Position numbers and translations under genes: made by a program. A stretch of DNA of 64,000 bases from Chloroflexota bacterium (lineage in GTDB: Bacteria > Chloroflexota > UBA6077 > FW602-bin22): contig SCUE01000004.1 in NCBI GenBank assembly GCA_004297775.1, positions 124,001 through 188,000 on the forward strand, in the 5' to 3' direction. Position 1 is the stretch's first letter. Each line of letters begins with the position of its first letter. Under the pieces are notes generated by a model, which was given only the letters and a program-made list of their open reading frames with translations, was not told where the DNA came from and did no database searches. Below are positions 1 through 8,778 of the stretch, one piece after another.

Positions 1-243
1 GGCGAAGTCGATGTGCGTGATGCCGCCATCGAATGCCCGCGTCAGGATGGCTCGCGATGTGGCCGCGTCGCGGTACCCGCCGAGCGTTTCGTAGGCGCCG
101 AGCGAGATCGCCGGAAGGAGCAATCCGCTCCGACCGCAACGCCGATACGGCATACGTCCGTCGTAGCGCCCGGAATCGAACGGATCGGCCATGCCGCCCG
201 CGATACCGGTCACCGACAGCTTCAGATCCGTGGCACCCATCAT
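1..243 (-). CDS. Aldo/keto reductase, N-terminal part (runs off window)
   Basis: Reading leftwards from ATG at 243 gives 81 codons that stay open to the window edge. After about 30 residues comes a short block, YRRCGRSGLLLPAISLG, followed by a segment ending in GITHIDFA. This is the first beta strand and the NADPH-pocket start of the aldo/keto reductase TIM barrel, closest in style to the YghZ/L-glyceraldehyde-3-phosphate reductase branch. A GGAGGA ribosome site lies 7 nt before the 243 start; a second ATG follows directly at 240. The catalytic Tyr, Lys and His lie outside the window, so activity cannot be judged. It is divergent from the dioxygenase gene at 405. Confidence 0.8.
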   Translation of the reverse strand, partial: MMGATDLKLSVTGIAGGMADPFDSGRYDGRMPYRRCGRSGLLLPAISLGAYETLGGYRDAATSRAILTRAFDGGITHIDFA

Positions 244-404
244 CTGACTCTCCTCCACCCTAAGATTAGTGCGGCCCGCGCGCATTCGCACGTCACACCT
301 CTCCCACGCGCCGCTCACCACAGCGGTCACACCGTGAAAACTCGATGCGTTTGCGCATCGCCGCCGTCTTACAATGCGCGACCAGAAGGACTCTGGAGGA
401 CAGG
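244..404. promoter_or_regulatory. Divergent intergenic region with TACAAT box
   Basis: This 161-bp gap separates two divergent genes. On the plus strand a TACAAT hexamer at 370-375 is a plausible -10 element for the dioxygenase gene, giving a leader of about 25 nt that contains the GGAGGA ribosome site at 396-401. No convincing -35 was found. Confidence 0.4.
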
Positions 405-1373
405 ATGGCGGTCTCGACCCGCGTGGACCTCGATCGCTTCAATGCGCTTGGCTACCTCGTCATTGAGGACGTGCTCGACGCGGCCGAAGACATCGATCCG
501 GTCGTGGCTGAGTATGAGGACTTGCTCGACCGGCTCACACACAGATGGCACGCCGAGGGCAAACTGTCCGACACGTTCATCAGTCTTCCGTTCGCGAAGC
601 GTTTCGCGCGCGTCCTGCAAGAGGTTCGCGACGTGAACGTGATGTCACATTTCGACATCTCGCTGCCGTTTCGCGGCGTCACGGCCGACAATCCCATCCA
701 CCTCGGACCGGCTGTTTTCCGCCTCCTGACCAATCCGCGCCTGCTCGATGTCGTCGAGCAGTTCGTCGGATCCGAAATCTACTCGAACCCGATTCAGCAC
801 ACGCGCATCAAGCCGCCCGAGCGCGACGTGCCCGAGGCTCTGCGCGCCAGTTCGCTGCTCGCCAAAACCGACTGGCATCAGGATCAGGGCGTTCACCTGC
901 CCGAGGCCGACGACACCGACATGCTGACCGTCTGGTTGCCGATTACCAACGCGACCGAGGAGAACGGCTGCCTCTGCGTGATTCCCGGGTCGCACAACGA
1001 GGGCCTGACCATCCACTGTCCCACTCCCGGCGCCTCGATTCCCGCGGAATTACTCGGCGGCCAGCCGGTCAACTTGCCGATTCGACGCGGCGGTGCTCTT
1101 TTCTTGAATCGGCGGACGAAGCACGCCTCGCTCACAAACAACTCGGACGGCATCCGCTGGAGCTTCGATCTGCGCTACCACCCGATCGGCCAGGCGACCG
1201 GTCGCCCGCGGTTCCCTGGGTTCGTCGCTCGCAGCCGCGCCAACCCGGCGAGCGAAATCCAGAATCCCGAAGACTGGGCCGACCTCTGGCGGGCCGCCCG
1301 CGTACGACTCGCCGAAATCGAAGATCCCGGCAAGTTCACCCGCTGGACCGGTACCGAGCCGGTCTGCGCGTAG
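405..1373 (+). CDS. Phytanoyl-CoA dioxygenase (PhyH) family Fe(II)/2-oxoglutarate oxygenase
   Basis: A 322-residue protein of the PhyH double-stranded beta-helix family, which uses Fe(II), O2 and 2-oxoglutarate to hydroxylate small organic substrates. The metal-binding HxD motif is seen as WHQDQG with His158 and Asp160. The distal ligand is probably His240 in KHASLTNN, with an Arg about 11 residues later to hold 2-oxoglutarate. The ATG at 405 was chosen because GGAGGA precedes it by only a few bases; an upstream in-frame start at 345 would lie before the TACAAT box. The aldo/keto reductase gene starts 10 bp after its stop, so the two are probably co-transcribed. The substrate cannot be told from sequence. 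Confidence 0.88.
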   Translation: MAVSTRVDLDRFNALGYLVIEDVLDAAEDIDPVVAEYEDLLDRLTHRWHAEGKLSDTFISLPFAKRFARVLQEVRDVNVMSHFDISLPFRGVTADNPIHLGPAVFRLLTNPRLLDVVEQFVGSEIYSNPIQHTRIKPPERDVPEALRASSLLAKTDWHQDQGVHLPEADDTDMLTVWLPITNATEENGCLCVIPGSHNEGLTIHCPTPGASIPAELLGGQPVNLPIRRGGALFLNRRTKHASLTNNSDGIRWSFDLRYHPIGQATGRPRFPGFVARSRANPASEIQNPEDWADLWRAARVRLAEIEDPGKFTRWTGTEPVCA

Positions 1374-1383
1374 ACGGGTGTAG

Positions 1384-2373
1384 GTGCCGGTGCCGATTGA
1401 AAGCCGACCGCTCGGACGCACCGGACTGAACGTCGCCGCGCTCGGATTCGGGTGCGGCGCGGTCGGTGGATTGATGACGCGGGGCGCCGCCGACGAACAG
1501 CGTCAAGTGGTGAGGCGTGCCTGGGACGCCGGGATCACCTACTTCGACACTGCGCCCGGTTACGGCGACGGCGCGTCAGAGGAGAACCTTGGCCGCGTCC
1601 TCTCCGAGCTCGGCATCCGTCCGGTCGTCGGGACGAAGTTTCGGCTCGGCCCGGGTGACGACGCCGATTACGGCGCGGCAATCCGGCGCGCGTTCCACGC
1701 CAGCCAGCACCGCCTCGGTGCAACGCGCATCGCGCTGTACCAGTGCCACAACCATATCGGCGCGACAACCGACCTCGAACACGGCGTCGTCGATGACGAC
1801 GCGATCATCGGTCCGATCGCCTCGGCGTTGCGCGATCTAGTCGCCAGGGGCGCGATCGATCACTTCGGGATCACCGCGCTCGGCGAGACCGCGCCACTTC
1901 ACCACGTCGTTGCGTCCGGAGCGATCGCCAGCGCGCAGACGTACTTCAACGCCGTGAACCCGAGCGCGGGCTGGGCCGGGCACGCCGGCGCCGCCGATCA
2001 GGACTTTGGCGGGTTGATCGACCGAGCCGGCGAACACCGCGTCGGTGTCATCGGCATCCGCTCGCTCGCGGCTGGCGCGCTGACGCTCGCGCCGAAGCGC
2101 CATCCGAATGCCAGCCCGCGTCGTGGCGCGATGGCCGGTTCGACGTTCGAACACGACGAGTCGCGCGCCCAGGCGATGGCGACGATTGCCCGCGAAGCTG
2201 GTCTGGAGAACGCGACCGAACTCGCCCTGCGGTTCGCGCTCTCGAAGCCCGGCGTCTCGACCGTGATCGTCGGCTACTCGACTCTGACACACCTCGACGA
2301 TGCAATCCGATGGGCCGAACGCGGCCGGCTCGACGAAGCGACCGTCAACTCCGTCCTCAACGCGCCGCGGTAG
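1384..2373 (+). CDS. Aldo/keto reductase
   Basis: A 329-residue NAD(P)H-dependent carbonyl reductase with the whole catalytic tetrad visible: Asp55 and Tyr60 in YFDTAPGYG, Lys85 in GTKFRLG and His122 in YQCHNH. The N terminus (RPLGRTGLNVAALGFG) is the standard barrel entry. The C-terminal segment TVIVGYSTLTHLDDAI corresponds to the cofactor-binding loop. It resembles the L-fucose/D-threo-aldose 1-dehydrogenase branch. The start is GTG at 1384, 10 bp after the dioxygenase stop; another in-frame GTG follows at 1390 and the ribosome site is weak. It is convergent with the alcohol dehydrogenase gene, with only 3 bp between the stops. Confidence 0.88.
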   Translation: MPVPIESRPLGRTGLNVAALGFGCGAVGGLMTRGAADEQRQVVRRAWDAGITYFDTAPGYGDGASEENLGRVLSELGIRPVVGTKFRLGPGDDADYGAAIRRAFHASQHRLGATRIALYQCHNHIGATTDLEHGVVDDDAIIGPIASALRDLVARGAIDHFGITALGETAPLHHVVASGAIASAQTYFNAVNPSAGWAGHAGAADQDFGGLIDRAGEHRVGVIGIRSLAAGALTLAPKRHPNASPRRGAMAGSTFEHDESRAQAMATIAREAGLENATELALRFALSKPGVSTVIVGYSTLTHLDDAIRWAERGRLDEATVNSVLNAPR

Positions 2374-2376
2374 GCG

Positions 2377-3405
2377 CTACTCCCAGAGAAACACGCACTT
2401 GCCGGTGCCGCCGGCGTCGAACGTCTTGAACGCCTCAACTGCCTGATCGAGCCGGTAGCGATGCGTGATGAGCCGCTCAATCGGCACCGCGCGATCGACG
2501 ATGAACTCAGCGCACTCGGCCAGACCGATCGTGCTGAACGTCCAGGAGCCGTAGATCGTCAGTTGTTTGTGGATCACGTCCGGGCTCGGCTCGAGCGAAA
2601 CTGTGCCGCCTTCGCCGACCCAGCAGACGCGGCCCCAGATGCGCGCGCACTTGACGGCCTGCTCGCGCGCGACGGCCGTGCCGGTGCAATCGAGCGCCGT
2701 TTCGGCGCCCTCGCCGTGGGTGAGGTCGCGGATCGCCGCGACGGGGTCGACCGTCTTAGCGTTGATCGTGTGCTCCGCCCCCAGTTCGTGCGCAAGAGCG
2801 AGCCGCTCGTCGTCGATGTCGATCGCGATCACGCGCGCGCCCATCGCGCGAGCCAGCATCGTCGCGCTGAGGCCGACCGGACCCTGGCCGAACACCGCCA
2901 GCGCGTCCCGACCGGAGACAGCCAGCCGCTTGACCGCCATGTAGGCGGTGCCGGTTCCGCAGGCGATCGCGGCGCCGGCGGCGAAACTGAGTTGGTCTGG
3001 GAGTGGCACGAGCGTGCCCGCCGGAATCGCCATGAGCGGCGCGTTGCCGCCGTGCCCGTTGAATCCATAGACGACGTGATGCTCGAGGCACATCTGCGTG
3101 TACCCGACCAGGCAATGCTTGCAGACGCCGCAGCCGGAATAGTGGTGGATCATCACCCGCGCGCCGATCCGGGCGTTGCGATTCCGGACGCCGGGGCCGA
3201 TCTCCGCCACCACGCCGCACGGCTCGTGCCCGGACACGCAGAGCGGCTCGGGCCGGCTGCCGGCTGGACCGCGATACGGCCGTAGATCCGAGCCGCAGAG
3301 GCCGGATGCCTTCATCGCAATGACGACCTCGCCCGGTCCGGGAACTGGATCGACGAACTGACGAAACTCGACCGCGCGATTGCCTGGGAGAACGACACCT
3401 TTCAT
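2377..3405 (-). CDS. Zinc-dependent alcohol dehydrogenase (MDR superfamily)
   Basis: A 342-residue medium-chain dehydrogenase/reductase. Catalytic zinc ligands are Cys37 (GLCGSD) and His60-Glu61 (GHEPCG). Structural zinc is held by Cys92, Cys95, Cys98 and Cys106. The Rossmann turn is FGQGPVG, followed by an acidic residue typical of NAD preference (IAIDIDDE). It probably oxidises a polyol or threonine-like alcohol in the cytoplasm, but the substrate is unknown. The ATG at 3405 has no ribosome site; a TACGCT hexamer ends 7 nt upstream, which fits a leaderless mRNA. It lies downstream of and on the same strand as the amidohydrolase at 3475-4725, separated by 69 bp containing a hairpin. Confidence 0.9.
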   Translation of the reverse strand: MKGVVLPGNRAVEFRQFVDPVPGPGEVVIAMKASGLCGSDLRPYRGPAGSRPEPLCVSGHEPCGVVAEIGPGVRNRNARIGARVMIHHYSGCGVCKHCLVGYTQMCLEHHVVYGFNGHGGNAPLMAIPAGTLVPLPDQLSFAAGAAIACGTGTAYMAVKRLAVSGRDALAVFGQGPVGLSATMLARAMGARVIAIDIDDERLALAHELGAEHTINAKTVDPVAAIRDLTHGEGAETALDCTGTAVAREQAVKCARIWGRVCWVGEGGTVSLEPSPDVIHKQLTIYGSWTFSTIGLAECAEFIVDRAVPIERLITHRYRLDQAVEAFKTFDAGGTGKCVFLWE

Positions 3406-3449
3406 AGGGCGCAGCGTACTGGCGCCTGTTGCCTGGCGCGTCGCCTCTT

Positions 3450-3472
3450 GGGGGCGCGGGCATCTTGCCCCC
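3450..3472. terminator. GC-rich hairpin between amidohydrolase and alcohol dehydrogenase genes
   Basis: A GGGGGC/GCCCCC stem (3450-3455 with 3467-3472) with an 11-nt loop lies just after the amidohydrolase stop. There is no T-run in either direction, so it may be a weak terminator, an mRNA stabiliser or a REP-like repeat. Confidence 0.4.
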
Positions 3473-3474
3473 GA

Positions 3475-4725
3475 CTACACAACGCGCTGACCCGTCTGAT
3501 ATACGGCCCGAACTCGGCTCAGTGCCGTGACGTCGCTCGACGGATCGCCGTCGACCACGATCAGATCGGCCAACTTGCCCGGCTCAAGCGTGCCGACGTC
3601 GGCCGCGAAGCCAATCGCCTCGGCCGTGATGCGTGTCGCCGATTCGAGGATCTGCATCGCCGACATCCCACCGCGATGCATCAGATGGAAGTCGTAGTCG
3701 AGGTGACCGAACTCGAGGTTGCCGCACCCGGCGTCGGACCCGGCGACCATCCGATGCAAGAGACCGAGGTCAAGCATCTGCCTGAAGTGGCCGACCCGCG
3801 TCTCGACGCGCTCCTCGGCCGCCTTCAGCCGCTGCTCCTCCGCTTTCGTCAGTCCCTCCGACCCGCGCTTGGCGCGCAGGGCGACAACGGTGGGGTATCC
3901 GGCGGCCTGCAGCGTCGGGCTGATGTACACCCCGCATTCGCGCATCATCGCGGCGATCTCCGGATCGAATCTCATAACGCCGTCCGGATCGAGGAACTCG
4001 GCGTGCTCCATCAGATCGAGACCGGCGTTGACCGCGTGGACCATGGATTCCTTGGCGCGACAGTGTGCGACTGTCAGGCGCCCGAAGAGATGCGCCTCGT
4101 GGATCGCGGCGTGCATCTCCGATTCGGTGTACGACGCGCGGCCGGGAATCGTTCCCCGAGTGCCGCCGCCCGAAGCCATGATCTTGATGTGGTCGGCGCC
4201 TTCGTGGACGAGGCGACGCACGGCCTTGCGAATCTCGGCCTCGCCGTCGGCTTCCTCGTTGCACCACCAGAAGTGGCCGCCCGTGCAGGTGATCGGCCGA
4301 CCGCAGACGAGCATCCGCGGTGACGGGAAGTAGCCCCGCTTGGCACCGTCGCGGAGCGTGAAACCGATCTGATTGCGGGCGCCGTTGTCCCGCAGGGTCG
4401 TCACGCCGGATCGGAGGTGCTTGCCGAGATTCATCACACCCGCCAGGACCATCATCTCGTCGGAGTCCTCGGCCATCTCCTCGTAGGCGCGTCCGTCGCC
4501 GGCCAAACCGAGGTGCGTGTGCTCGTCGATGAGTCCCGGGCAGATCCAGAGGCCCGGGTGATCGACCACCGTGGCGTGCTCGTCCGGGTGCGGACGGAGC
4601 GTGGCAACTGGTCCGACCGCGACCACGCGCTCGCCCTCGATGCGGATCGCCGCGTCGCGAATCGCCGGACTCCCGGTGCCATCGACGACCCCTGCGCACG
4701 TCAGAATGAGCGGCCGAATCGGCAT
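3475..4725 (-). CDS. Amidohydrolase family protein (imidazolonepropionase/prolidase-like)
   Basis: A 416-residue metal-dependent hydrolase with the amidohydrolase superfamily plan. A small beta domain is followed by the HxH metal motif (His69, His71 in IDEHTHLG), a probable carboxylated Lys in DHIKIMASGGG, further metal His residues in TVAHCR and LMEHAEF, and the late Asp in GSDAGC. The C terminus returns to the beta domain (GTLEPGKLADLIVVDGDP). The ATG at 4725 is favoured by AGGAG 6 nt upstream; a longer reading to 4761 adds 12 unconserved residues. Such enzymes split C-N bonds in dipeptides, cyclic amides or aryl carbamates. The MFS gene just upstream on the same strand could supply the substrate. 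Confidence 0.88.
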   Translation of the reverse strand: MPIRPLILTCAGVVDGTGSPAIRDAAIRIEGERVVAVGPVATLRPHPDEHATVVDHPGLWICPGLIDEHTHLGLAGDGRAYEEMAEDSDEMMVLAGVMNLGKHLRSGVTTLRDNGARNQIGFTLRDGAKRGYFPSPRMLVCGRPITCTGGHFWWCNEEADGEAEIRKAVRRLVHEGADHIKIMASGGGTRGTIPGRASYTESEMHAAIHEAHLFGRLTVAHCRAKESMVHAVNAGLDLMEHAEFLDPDGVMRFDPEIAAMMRECGVYISPTLQAAGYPTVVALRAKRGSEGLTKAEEQRLKAAEERVETRVGHFRQMLDLGLLHRMVAGSDAGCGNLEFGHLDYDFHLMHRGGMSAMQILESATRITAEAIGFAADVGTLEPGKLADLIVVDGDPSSDVTALSRVRAVYQTGQRVV

Positions 4726-4803
4726 CGTGAACTCCTGTTTACGTTCTCGCGAGGCGGCCACGATCGTGTGCCGGCGAGCAGTACGATACGCGAGTTGAGG
4801 GTG

Positions 4804-6030
4804 CTACGCGACGACCGGTCGCCGCCGCAACATTGCCAGCAATCCGAGCGCGACCAGCATCATCGCCGCGAAGGTGTAGAGCGCGCCACGATACGTGCCG
4901 GTCGTGTCGAAAACCCAGCCGGCGAAGACCGGGCCGGAGAGCGTTCCGAGCGTCATGACCGGCGTCATGAGGCCACCGATGGTCGCGAACGAACGGCTGC
5001 CGAAGTAGTCGGCGCGGATCGCCAGCATCAGTGCCGCCAGGCCGCCGTAGGCCGGGCCATAGAGAAGGAGGAACAGCGCGATGCCTTCGGTCGAGGATGC
5101 GTTTGCCAGAACGACAAACGATGCCATCAGCGAGACCAGGCCGATCGCGTATGCGGTGCGTTGACCCCAGCGGTCGGCCAGCCATCCGAGGCCGAGCCGG
5201 CCGACGATGCTGATCAAGCCGAGCGCGGCCGTCGCCCACGCCGCAACCGCCGCGCCGAGCCCGATGTCGATCATCAACGGAATGAAATGAAGCGAGATCG
5301 CGGTCGTCGCCATGATGCGGACGCCGAACGACAGTGCCAGGATCCAGAACGCCGGCATGCGAAACGCCTGTCGAGCCGTGAAGGTTGGTTGGTCCGCCGG
5401 CGCGGCGGCGGAGGCAGGCTTGCCATCCGGCGCCTGTCCGTACCGCTCCGGTCGATGCCGCACCAACGCGACCAATGGCAAGCCGATGATGAGCACGACG
5501 ATGGCGATGACCAACGCGGCGGTGCGCCAGCCGACACCTTCGACCAGCGCCGCGACTGCCGGTACGAACAGCGTGCCGACGCCAATGCCACACGACATGA
5601 TCCCGAGCGCCAGGGAGCGACGCCGGACGAACCAGTTCGCGACCGCCGTCGAACAGGCGGTGAAGAACCCGAGTGAACTGCCGACCGAGAGTAGGAACAC
5701 GTAGACGAGGTAGTAACTGACCAGTGAATCGACCTGGCTGAGCGCCAGCCATCCGAGTGCAAAGATCGGCACGCCGATGGCCATGATTCGTCGCGGACCA
5801 AACCGATCGATCAGCCAGCCTTCGAGCGGCCCGGTCATGGCGCCTTCGAGCCGCGCCAACGACACCGCGCCCGACGCGACCGCCCGCGACCAACCGAACT
5901 CGGCAACAATTGGCGCGAAGAACACGCCGAACCCGAAGACGTAGACGGCCGACTGCAGCGCGATCAGCAATGTCGTGATCGCGACCAGCCACCAGCCGTA
6001 CCAGATACGGGCAAGGCGGTCGAAGATCAC
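4804..6030 (-). CDS. MFS transporter, monocarboxylate/oxalate-formate antiporter type
   Basis: A 12-helix major facilitator of 408 residues if started at GTG 6030. The motif between helices 2 and 3 is seen as GWLIDRFGPRR. The helix 4-5 stretch contains FFTACSTAVANWFVRRRSLALG, which is typical of the MCT/OFA group. A reading frame continues upstream to 6201, but that extension is hydrophilic and would cover the promoter of the divergent toxin-antitoxin pair. GTG 6030 has a TACGAT hexamer ending 9 nt upstream, the spacing seen at other apparently leaderless starts here. The next gene on the strand is an amidohydrolase, 78 bp away. The substrate is probably a small carboxylate (inference). Confidence 0.85.
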   Translation of the reverse strand: MIFDRLARIWYGWWLVAITTLLIALQSAVYVFGFGVFFAPIVAEFGWSRAVASGAVSLARLEGAMTGPLEGWLIDRFGPRRIMAIGVPIFALGWLALSQVDSLVSYYLVYVFLLSVGSSLGFFTACSTAVANWFVRRRSLALGIMSCGIGVGTLFVPAVAALVEGVGWRTAALVIAIVVLIIGLPLVALVRHRPERYGQAPDGKPASAAAPADQPTFTARQAFRMPAFWILALSFGVRIMATTAISLHFIPLMIDIGLGAAVAAWATAALGLISIVGRLGLGWLADRWGQRTAYAIGLVSLMASFVVLANASSTEGIALFLLLYGPAYGGLAALMLAIRADYFGSRSFATIGGLMTPVMTLGTLSGPVFAGWVFDTTGTYRGALYTFAAMMLVALGLLAMLRRRPVVA

Positions 6031-6149
6031 GGGCGGGGAATCGTACTCGCTGAAAGCAACCGACGAGATCGCGTTGGCGCGGGGTGACCCATCCGTCTGA
6101 CGATTTGTTTTCGGCGTCCTTTCGCTGTCACGCTCGCAGTCGGGACCGA

Positions 6150-6155
6150 TACAAT
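6150..6155 (+). promoter_or_regulatory. Probable -10 box for the MazEF-like operon
   Basis: A TACAAT hexamer lies 30 nt before the antitoxin ATG at 6186, with an AAGGAAG ribosome site in between at 6176-6182. A weak TGTCAC sits about 18 bp upstream as a possible -35. Confidence 0.45.
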
Positions 6156-6185
6156 ATGTTTGAGCAATACTCATAAGGAAGCCTA

Positions 6186-6452
6186 ATGGCAGTTCAGACA
6201 AGGAAGGCCACGTTCAATCTCCCAACCACGCTGCTGACAGCCCTGGGCGACGCCGTCGCGAAGGGGGCCGCGCCGAGCAAGAACGCCTTGGTGGAACGAG
6301 CGCTGACACGAGAGCTGCGCGAGGCCCGTCGGCTGGAGCGGCGCGCACGCTGGTCGGAGGCCGCCCGTGATCCGCTCTTCACACGGGATCTGGCCGAGAT
6401 CGAAGCCGCGTTCGCGAGCGCCGACGCGGAGACAGCTCGGCAGATCGGGTGA
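6186..6452 (+). CDS. Ribbon-helix-helix antitoxin (MazE-like partner)
   Basis: An 88-residue protein. The N-terminal segment KATFNLPTTLLTALGDAV forms the beta strand and first helix of a CopG/RHH DNA-binding fold. The rest is a charged helix (ELREARRLERRARWSE) and an acidic tail that would wrap the toxin. Its stop codon overlaps the toxin start by 4 nt (GTGA), the usual antitoxin-first arrangement with translational coupling. It probably represses its own promoter around 6150. AAGGAAG precedes the ATG. Confidence 0.82.
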   Translation: MAVQTRKATFNLPTTLLTALGDAVAKGAAPSKNALVERALTRELREARRLERRARWSEAARDPLFTRDLAEIEAAFASADAETARQIG

Positions 6453-6796
6453 CAGCGCCACTTCAATGGACTGTCGTTGAGGCTGACCTCAACCCCGTTC
6501 GCGGCTCCGAGCAGAGCGGCCGACGACCAGTCTTGATCGTGAGCGATGAGGAATTCAATCAGGCCATGCCAAACGTGACCGTGCTGCCCCTTACGACGAC
6601 TGGCCGATCTCGGTACCCGGCAGAGGTGATTCTGCCAGCCGGTTCGGCCGGCCAGCCGAAGGACTCGATAGTGTTGGCCCACCAGGTCCGGACGATATCC
6701 AAGCAGCGGCTGGGGCACGCGTACGGCCAATTGCTCGATGACGACCTCCGCTCCGCCGTGCGCGCGGCGCTGATCGAGCACCTGGACCTGGCCTGA
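6449..6796 (+). CDS. MazF/PemK-type mRNA interferase toxin
   Basis: A 115-residue toxin. The MazF fold is indicated by VVEADLNPVRGSEQSGRRPVLIVSD, where the glycine/arginine turn carries the conserved RPVLIVS strand. It continues with NVTVLPLTTTGRSRYPAEVIL and a later DSIVLAHQVRTISKQRL, the conserved strand with Asp/Gln/Arg near the active site. Family members cleave single-stranded mRNA at short sites. The start is GTG 6449, overlapping the antitoxin stop. It appears intact, in contrast to the second pair at 9211-9783. Confidence 0.88.
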   Translation: MTAPLQWTVVEADLNPVRGSEQSGRRPVLIVSDEEFNQAMPNVTVLPLTTTGRSRYPAEVILPAGSAGQPKDSIVLAHQVRTISKQRLGHAYGQLLDDDLRSAVRAALIEHLDLA

Positions 6797-6822
6797 GTCG
6801 CGACTCGCAACATCTCCATAGG

Positions 6823-8778
6823 TCACGGTGCCGCCTCGTGGCGCTCGGGCAGCGCGATAGTGAACGTCGATCCCTGGCCAACCACGCTCTCGACCCGCAC
6901 CGCCCCGCCGTGCAGTTCCGCGTACCGCTGCACCAGCGCCAGTCCCAGTCCCGTCCCTTCCGTCTGCCCGGCCTGGTTCCGTGCCTGTCCGAACTCCTCG
7001 AAGATCTTGCCAAGATCGCCTTGTGCGATCCCCACGCCGGTGTCCCGCACCGCGATCTCGACACCCTGCTCCGCGCGAACGGCCGACACCGGGACTTTGC
7101 CGTTGTCGGGCGTGAACTTCACCGCGTTCGTCAGCAGGTTGAACACCACGTGCTTCACCTTCCGCTCGTCCGCCTCGATCCGCCCGACGTCTTCCGCGAC
7201 CTCGAGTTTGAGCGTGATGCCCTTCGTGTCGCCCGCTCCTTGATCATCACCAGTCCCGCTTCCACGCATGCCCGAGGTCGAACGTGCCCAACTCCAGTTC
7301 ATCCGACCGGCTTCGACTTTGCTGAGATCGAGGATGTCGTTGATCAACGCCAGCAGATGCTGTCCTGATGAGGGGACATCCTTGAGGTAGTCCTCCTGTT
7401 TCTCGTTGACCTCGCCGAAGTACCGCTCCAAGAGCACGTCGGTGAAGCCGATGATGGCGTTCAGCGGTGTCCGTAGTTCGCGGCTCATGGTCGCCAGGAA
7501 TTCGCTCTTGTGTCGGCTGGCCTCTTCGAGCTGCCGAGACTTCTCTTCGATCTCGGCGAAGAGCCGCGCGTTCTGGATCGCGACCGCGGACTGGCTGGCG
7601 AATGTCTGCAACAGATCGAGCACGTCGGCCGGATACTCGCCCGGTTCCCGGCGAGCCAGGACCAACGCTCCGACCACGCCGCTTTGTTGCATCATCGGCA
7701 CCGAAAGGAGGGAGTGAAGTCCCGACTGCACCAGCATCTCGCGGAAGCCACCTTCAACACGGTGATGACGCCGAGCAATTCGTCCTGAGAAGACGGCGGT
7801 AGCCATCGGCACTCTGTAGGTCCTGGCGTCCGTAATCGACCTCGGCCAGCGCTCGTCGATGCGGACCGGACCACGGCCCAGGGCGGCTCGGCCCGCGACG
7901 GTCGCGCGATCGAAGCGAATCGGGTGGGCTGCCAGTCGGTCGATCGCCGCCGCCGAGACACCATGGTTCACCCAGAGCAAGAGTCGATCCAACTGGACGC
8001 GGAAGACCATGCCCGTGTCGGCACCCGTGAGAGTGACCGCGTTCTCAATCAGCGTGTCGAGCACCGTCTGCAAATCCAATGCGGCGCGACTGACCAACTG
8101 GAGGACCTGGCTGGTCGCGGTCTGCTGATCGAGCGCCTCGCGCACCTCAGTGGTGCGTTCGTTCAGATCCTGGAACAACCGCGCGTTCGCGATCGCAATC
8201 GCGGCCTGGTCGGCGAAGGTCTCCAGCAGGTCCACTTCCGCGTCGTCGAACGGCCGCACCTCGAACCGGACCGCCCGGAGCGCTGCGATCGGTTCACCGT
8301 CGCGCAACAAAGGAACGACGACAAAACTGCGCGTGGACAAAACTGCGTCCGCTGGAATAGCTGGAATATCGGTGAACTCCGTGAGCCTCGCCGCCGCGAG
8401 GTCGTCGACACGCACGGATGAGCGCGTGAGGATCGCGCGCCCGCTCGTCGTGCGAGTGGTGAATGGCAGACGCACAAATGGCCGCCCTTGCGCCCGGGCC
8501 TCGACCACCTGTTCCCGCAATCGCCCGCTGGAGGCCGCGATGGTCGCGATTCCATCGCCGACACCCTCCGAGATGGTCAGGTGTTCGACCGCGAGCAGCC
8601 GCGCGGCGGTGTCGACGATTGCGTCGAGAACTGAATGCCGGTCGTTCGCGCGCGTGACCGTTGGCAGGATGTCGGCGGTGGCCCGCTCGCGTTCGCGGGC
8701 GGCGGCCAGTTCCCGCTCGCGCTCGGCGAGCAGAGCCTCGAGTTCCTCGACCGATCGACCGCGCACGTGGTCGGACAA
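6823..8778 (-). CDS. GAF-domain histidine kinase, probably degenerate
   Basis: A 651-residue soluble sensor kinase. Order: coiled coil (about 1-40), two to three GAF domains (about 45-415), HisKA (about 420-480) and HATPase_c (about 510-645, with an N box FNLLTNAVKF, G1 DTGVGIAQ and G2 GTGLGLAL). Two oddities suggest decay or assembly error. The H box reads MSRELRTP with Arg433 (codon 7482-7480, CGC) where the family has the phospho-acceptor His. Between the HisKA and ATPase domains, bases 7218-7302 read like kinase linker only if three single bases are restored, and a 36-nt GAF tract near 7752-7788 makes better sense in another frame. The net frame is kept. It may be a pseudokinase. Confidence 0.82.
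   Translation of the reverse strand: MSDHVRGRSVEELEALLAERERELAAARERERATADILPTVTRANDRHSVLDAIVDTAARLLAVEHLTISEGVGDGIATIAASSGRLREQVVEARAQGRPFVRLPFTTRTTSGRAILTRSSVRVDDLAAARLTEFTDIPAIPADAVLSTRSFVVVPLLRDGEPIAALRAVRFEVRPFDDAEVDLLETFADQAAIAIANARLFQDLNERTTEVREALDQQTATSQVLQLVSRAALDLQTVLDTLIENAVTLTGADTGMVFRVQLDRLLLWVNHGVSAAAIDRLAAHPIRFDRATVAGRAALGRGPVRIDERWPRSITDARTYRVPMATAVFSGRIARRHHRVEGGFREMLVQSGLHSLLSVPMMQQSGVVGALVLARREPGEYPADVLDLLQTFASQSAVAIQNARLFAEIEEKSRQLEEASRHKSEFLATMSRELRTPLNAIIGFTDVLLERYFGEVNEKQEDYLKDVPSSGQHLLALINDILDLSKVEAGRMNWSWARSTSGMRGSGTGDDQGAGDTKGITLKLEVAEDVGRIEADERKVKHVVFNLLTNAVKFTPDNGKVPVSAVRAEQGVEIAVRDTGVGIAQGDLGKIFEEFGQARNQAGQTEGTGLGLALVQRYAELHGGAVRVESVVGQGSTFTIALPERHEAAP

Noticed and set aside
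4417-5676. Open plus-strand frame of 419 codons opposite the amidohydrolase and MFS genes
   Set aside because: Arg/Asp-rich low-complexity translation, a shadow of two well-conserved minus-strand genes in GC-rich DNA.
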